From JACCXG01 sp963785755 (GTDB lineage Bacteria > Acidobacteriota > Vicinamibacteria > Vicinamibacterales > 2-12-FULL-66-21): 64,000 nt of DNA. The notes below the pieces were generated by a model that was given only the letters and a program-made list of their open reading frames with translations, made no database searches and was not told where the DNA came from. Positions 62,613 to 64,000 of the stretch are shown one piece after another; the stretch's first letter is position 1; every line of letters starts with the position of its first letter. A program made the position numbers and the translations under genes. The DNA lies in contig CAWAXG010000031.1 in the NCBI GenBank assembly GCA_963785755.1, forward strand, positions 1-64,000, given 5' to 3'.

Positions 62613-63572
62613 ATGGCCAGGTATCGCGAAAGCCTGCCGCAACGGAGCGGCCGGCTGTTTCTGACCGACGGTGGGATCGAAACCACGCTGATCTTCAATG
62701 AAGGCCTGGATCTGCCGGATTTCGCGGCATTTCACCTGTTGAAGACGGCGGAGGGGGAGGCCGCGCTGCGGAAGTACTTTCGGACGTATGCCGAGCTGGC
62801 GCGGTCCTTCACCGCCGGCCTGGTGCTCGAGAGCGCCACGTGGAGAGCCAACGCCGACTGGGGCACGAGGCTTGGTTATGACTCCGCGCAACTCGCCGAG
62901 GCGAACCGCAAGGCGATCCGCCTGCTCGAGGAGGTTCGCGACGAGTACGAGAGCGAACGGACTCCGATCGTGATCAGCGGCTGCGTCGGTCCACGAGGAG
63001 ACGGCTACGTTCCCACGGCTGCGATGTCGGCGCCAGAAGCCGAGGACTACCATTCGGGCCAGCTCGAAGTGTTCGCCGGTTCGGCGGCCGACATGGCCTG
63101 CGCGATCACGATGAATTACGTGGAGGAGGCCATCGGCATCGTGCTGGCGGCCCGTCGAACCGCCATCCCGGTCGCGATCTCGTTCACCGTCGAGACCGAC
63201 GGCCGCCTCCCGACGGGTCAGCCGCTGAAGGCCGCCATCGAGCAGGTCGATGCCGAGACCGGCGGGTATGCCTCCTACTTCGGCATCAACTGCGCCCATC
63301 CGTCGCATTTCGAGCACGTGCTCAGCGGCGGCGAAGCCTGGTTGCAGCGAATCGGCGCGCTGCGGGCGAACGCCTCGGCCAAGAGCCACGCGGAGCTGAA
63401 CGAGTCGGTGACGCTCGACATCGGCGACGCGGAGGACCTGGCGAAAGGCTACGCGCGTCTCAAGAATGCGCTGCCAGAGTTGAACGTGATGGGAGGGTGC
63501 TGCGGCACGGACCATCGCCACGTGGGGCGCATCGCGGAAACCTGTTCGATGATCTTCCCCGCCGCGACCTGA
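62613..63572 (+). CDS. Homocysteine S-methyltransferase family protein
   Basis: 319 residues, with GGAGGAGG four to five bases before the ATG. RLFLTDGGIETTLIFNEGLDLP opens the TIM barrel. Zinc ligands are visible as GINCAHPSHF (Cys near 229) and VMGGCCGTDHRHV (two Cys near 293-294). Also LESATWRANADWG and ISFTVETDGRLPTGQPL. This family moves a methyl group to homocysteine from S-methylmethionine or SAM. It is intact. Confidence 0.9.
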   Translation: MARYRESLPQRSGRLFLTDGGIETTLIFNEGLDLPDFAAFHLLKTAEGEAALRKYFRTYAELARSFTAGLVLESATWRANADWGTRLGYDSAQLAEANRKAIRLLEEVRDEYESERTPIVISGCVGPRGDGYVPTAAMSAPEAEDYHSGQLEVFAGSAADMACAITMNYVEEAIGIVLAARRTAIPVAISFTVETDGRLPTGQPLKAAIEQVDAETGGYASYFGINCAHPSHFEHVLSGGEAWLQRIGALRANASAKSHAELNESVTLDIGDAEDLAKGYARLKNALPELNVMGGCCGTDHRHVGRIAETCSMIFPAAT

Positions 63573-63610
63573 CAGCCGTACGGCGGATGACTCGGATAGA
63601 CTGAACGCCG

Positions 63611-64000
63611 ATGGCCAGCCCCACCGCGACATTCCCGCTGCTGCACCGGTTTCTCGGGATCGGACTCGTCGCCATGGCGGTCGTCCTTTCCGTTCTCAGG
63701 TCTCTGGGCATCCCCCCGCCGCTCGGGCCAGGGGCGGTCAGCCTGGCGATTGCCGCCACGATTTCCGGCATCGCCGTCGTCCTGGCGGTCATCGCGTTCT
63801 TCGTTTTGAGGCCGCAGGTTCCAGAGCGCGCGCCCGGACAGTCGGTCGAGCAGGACCTGGTCAGTTCCAGGAGTCGGCACGAAAATCGTGTCGGTCTGGT
63901 TCCTAATGGAAGGGGCCGGCATGCTGGCCGTGGTCGGTTATTTCGTGACCGGCGAGCCAATCGCGGCGATCGCTGCGGGCCTGACGATCGTGGCGTTCTG
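63611..64000 (+). CDS. Membrane protein, partial and frame-shifted
   Basis: The frame opens LHRFLGIGLVAMAVVLSVLR and SLAIAATISGIAVVLAVIAFFVLRPQ. After about 63850 it turns polar, while the adjacent frame reads WSVPGVGTKIVSVWFLMEGAG and MLAVVGYFVTGEPIAAIAAG to the window edge, clearly membrane sequence. One inserted base explains it. The C-terminus lies beyond the window. Family unknown. Confidence 0.55.
   Translation, partial: MASPTATFPLLHRFLGIGLVAMAVVLSVLRSLGIPPPLGPGAVSLAIAATISGIAVVLAVIAFFVLRPQVPERAPGQSVEQDLVSSRSRHENRVGLVPNGRGRHAGRGRLFRDRRANRGDRCGPDDRGVL

Noticed and set aside
1..64000. CRISPR array, tRNA or rRNA
   Set aside because: No regularly spaced direct repeats, cloverleaf or conserved rRNA segments seen by eye.

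Overview
The window is high-GC DNA with the content of an Acidobacteriota chromosome. The best markers are two 'acidobacterial duplicated orphan permease' (ADOP, MacB/FtsX-like) genes, one preceded by its PadR-type regulator. Supporting signs are a Ser/Thr kinase fused to a TolB-like propeller, a winged-helix/FHA regulator and many short orphan DUF genes. Class Vicinamibacteria is my inference, not something the sequence proves. I saw no rRNA, tRNA, CRISPR array, phage module or replication origin.

Layout. 1-9.9 kb: single-gene units on the + strand (DUF885 lipoprotein, DUF4160/DUF2442 pair, DUF2809, HEAT-repeat protein, SnoaL, S58/DmpA peptidase, GrpB, methyltransferase). 10-11.1 kb: a Doc toxin operon with an operator-like palindrome, then a 211-bp element of nested inverted repeats. 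11.2-16.3 kb: a 1691-residue coiled-coil protein with a degenerate receiver, a PAS domain and a histidine-kinase core that has lost its catalytic residues. 16.3-36.1 kb: VOC, alpha/beta hydrolases, methyltransferase, three CPBP intramembrane proteases, ankyrin protein, cyclophilin, DUF418, DinB, an MBL hydrolase abutting a truncated adenylate cyclase, and DUF1028. 36.1-42.4 kb: metallopeptidase-like lipoprotein, FMN-dependent 2-hydroxy-acid oxidase, PhyH oxygenase, P-loop kinase, GNAT. 43.0-44.4 kb: an IS110-family element with a structured flank that could be its bridge RNA. 44.4-49.2 kb: channel-like protein, methyltransferase, SET protein, OsmC, metalloprotease-like and FGE-sulfatase proteins. 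49.3-53.8 kb: an FHA regulator divergent from a secreted kinase-fold protein, then the Ser/Thr kinase, a plausible signalling neighbourhood. 54-59.5 kb: ADOP permeases and PadR. 59.5-64 kb: flavin amine oxidase, second PhyH, homocysteine S-methyltransferase and a membrane protein cut by the window edge.

Quality. At least 17 recognisable genes are interrupted by one to three single-base frame changes, with clear homology continuing in the next frame. The number and the otherwise intact codons suggest assembly or sequencing indels more than biological decay, although the cyclase fragment looks truly truncated. Spans for those genes cover the reconstructed gene and the break point is stated. Small palindrome families (CTCGTTC-CA-GAACGAG and GATCGGT) recur between genes.
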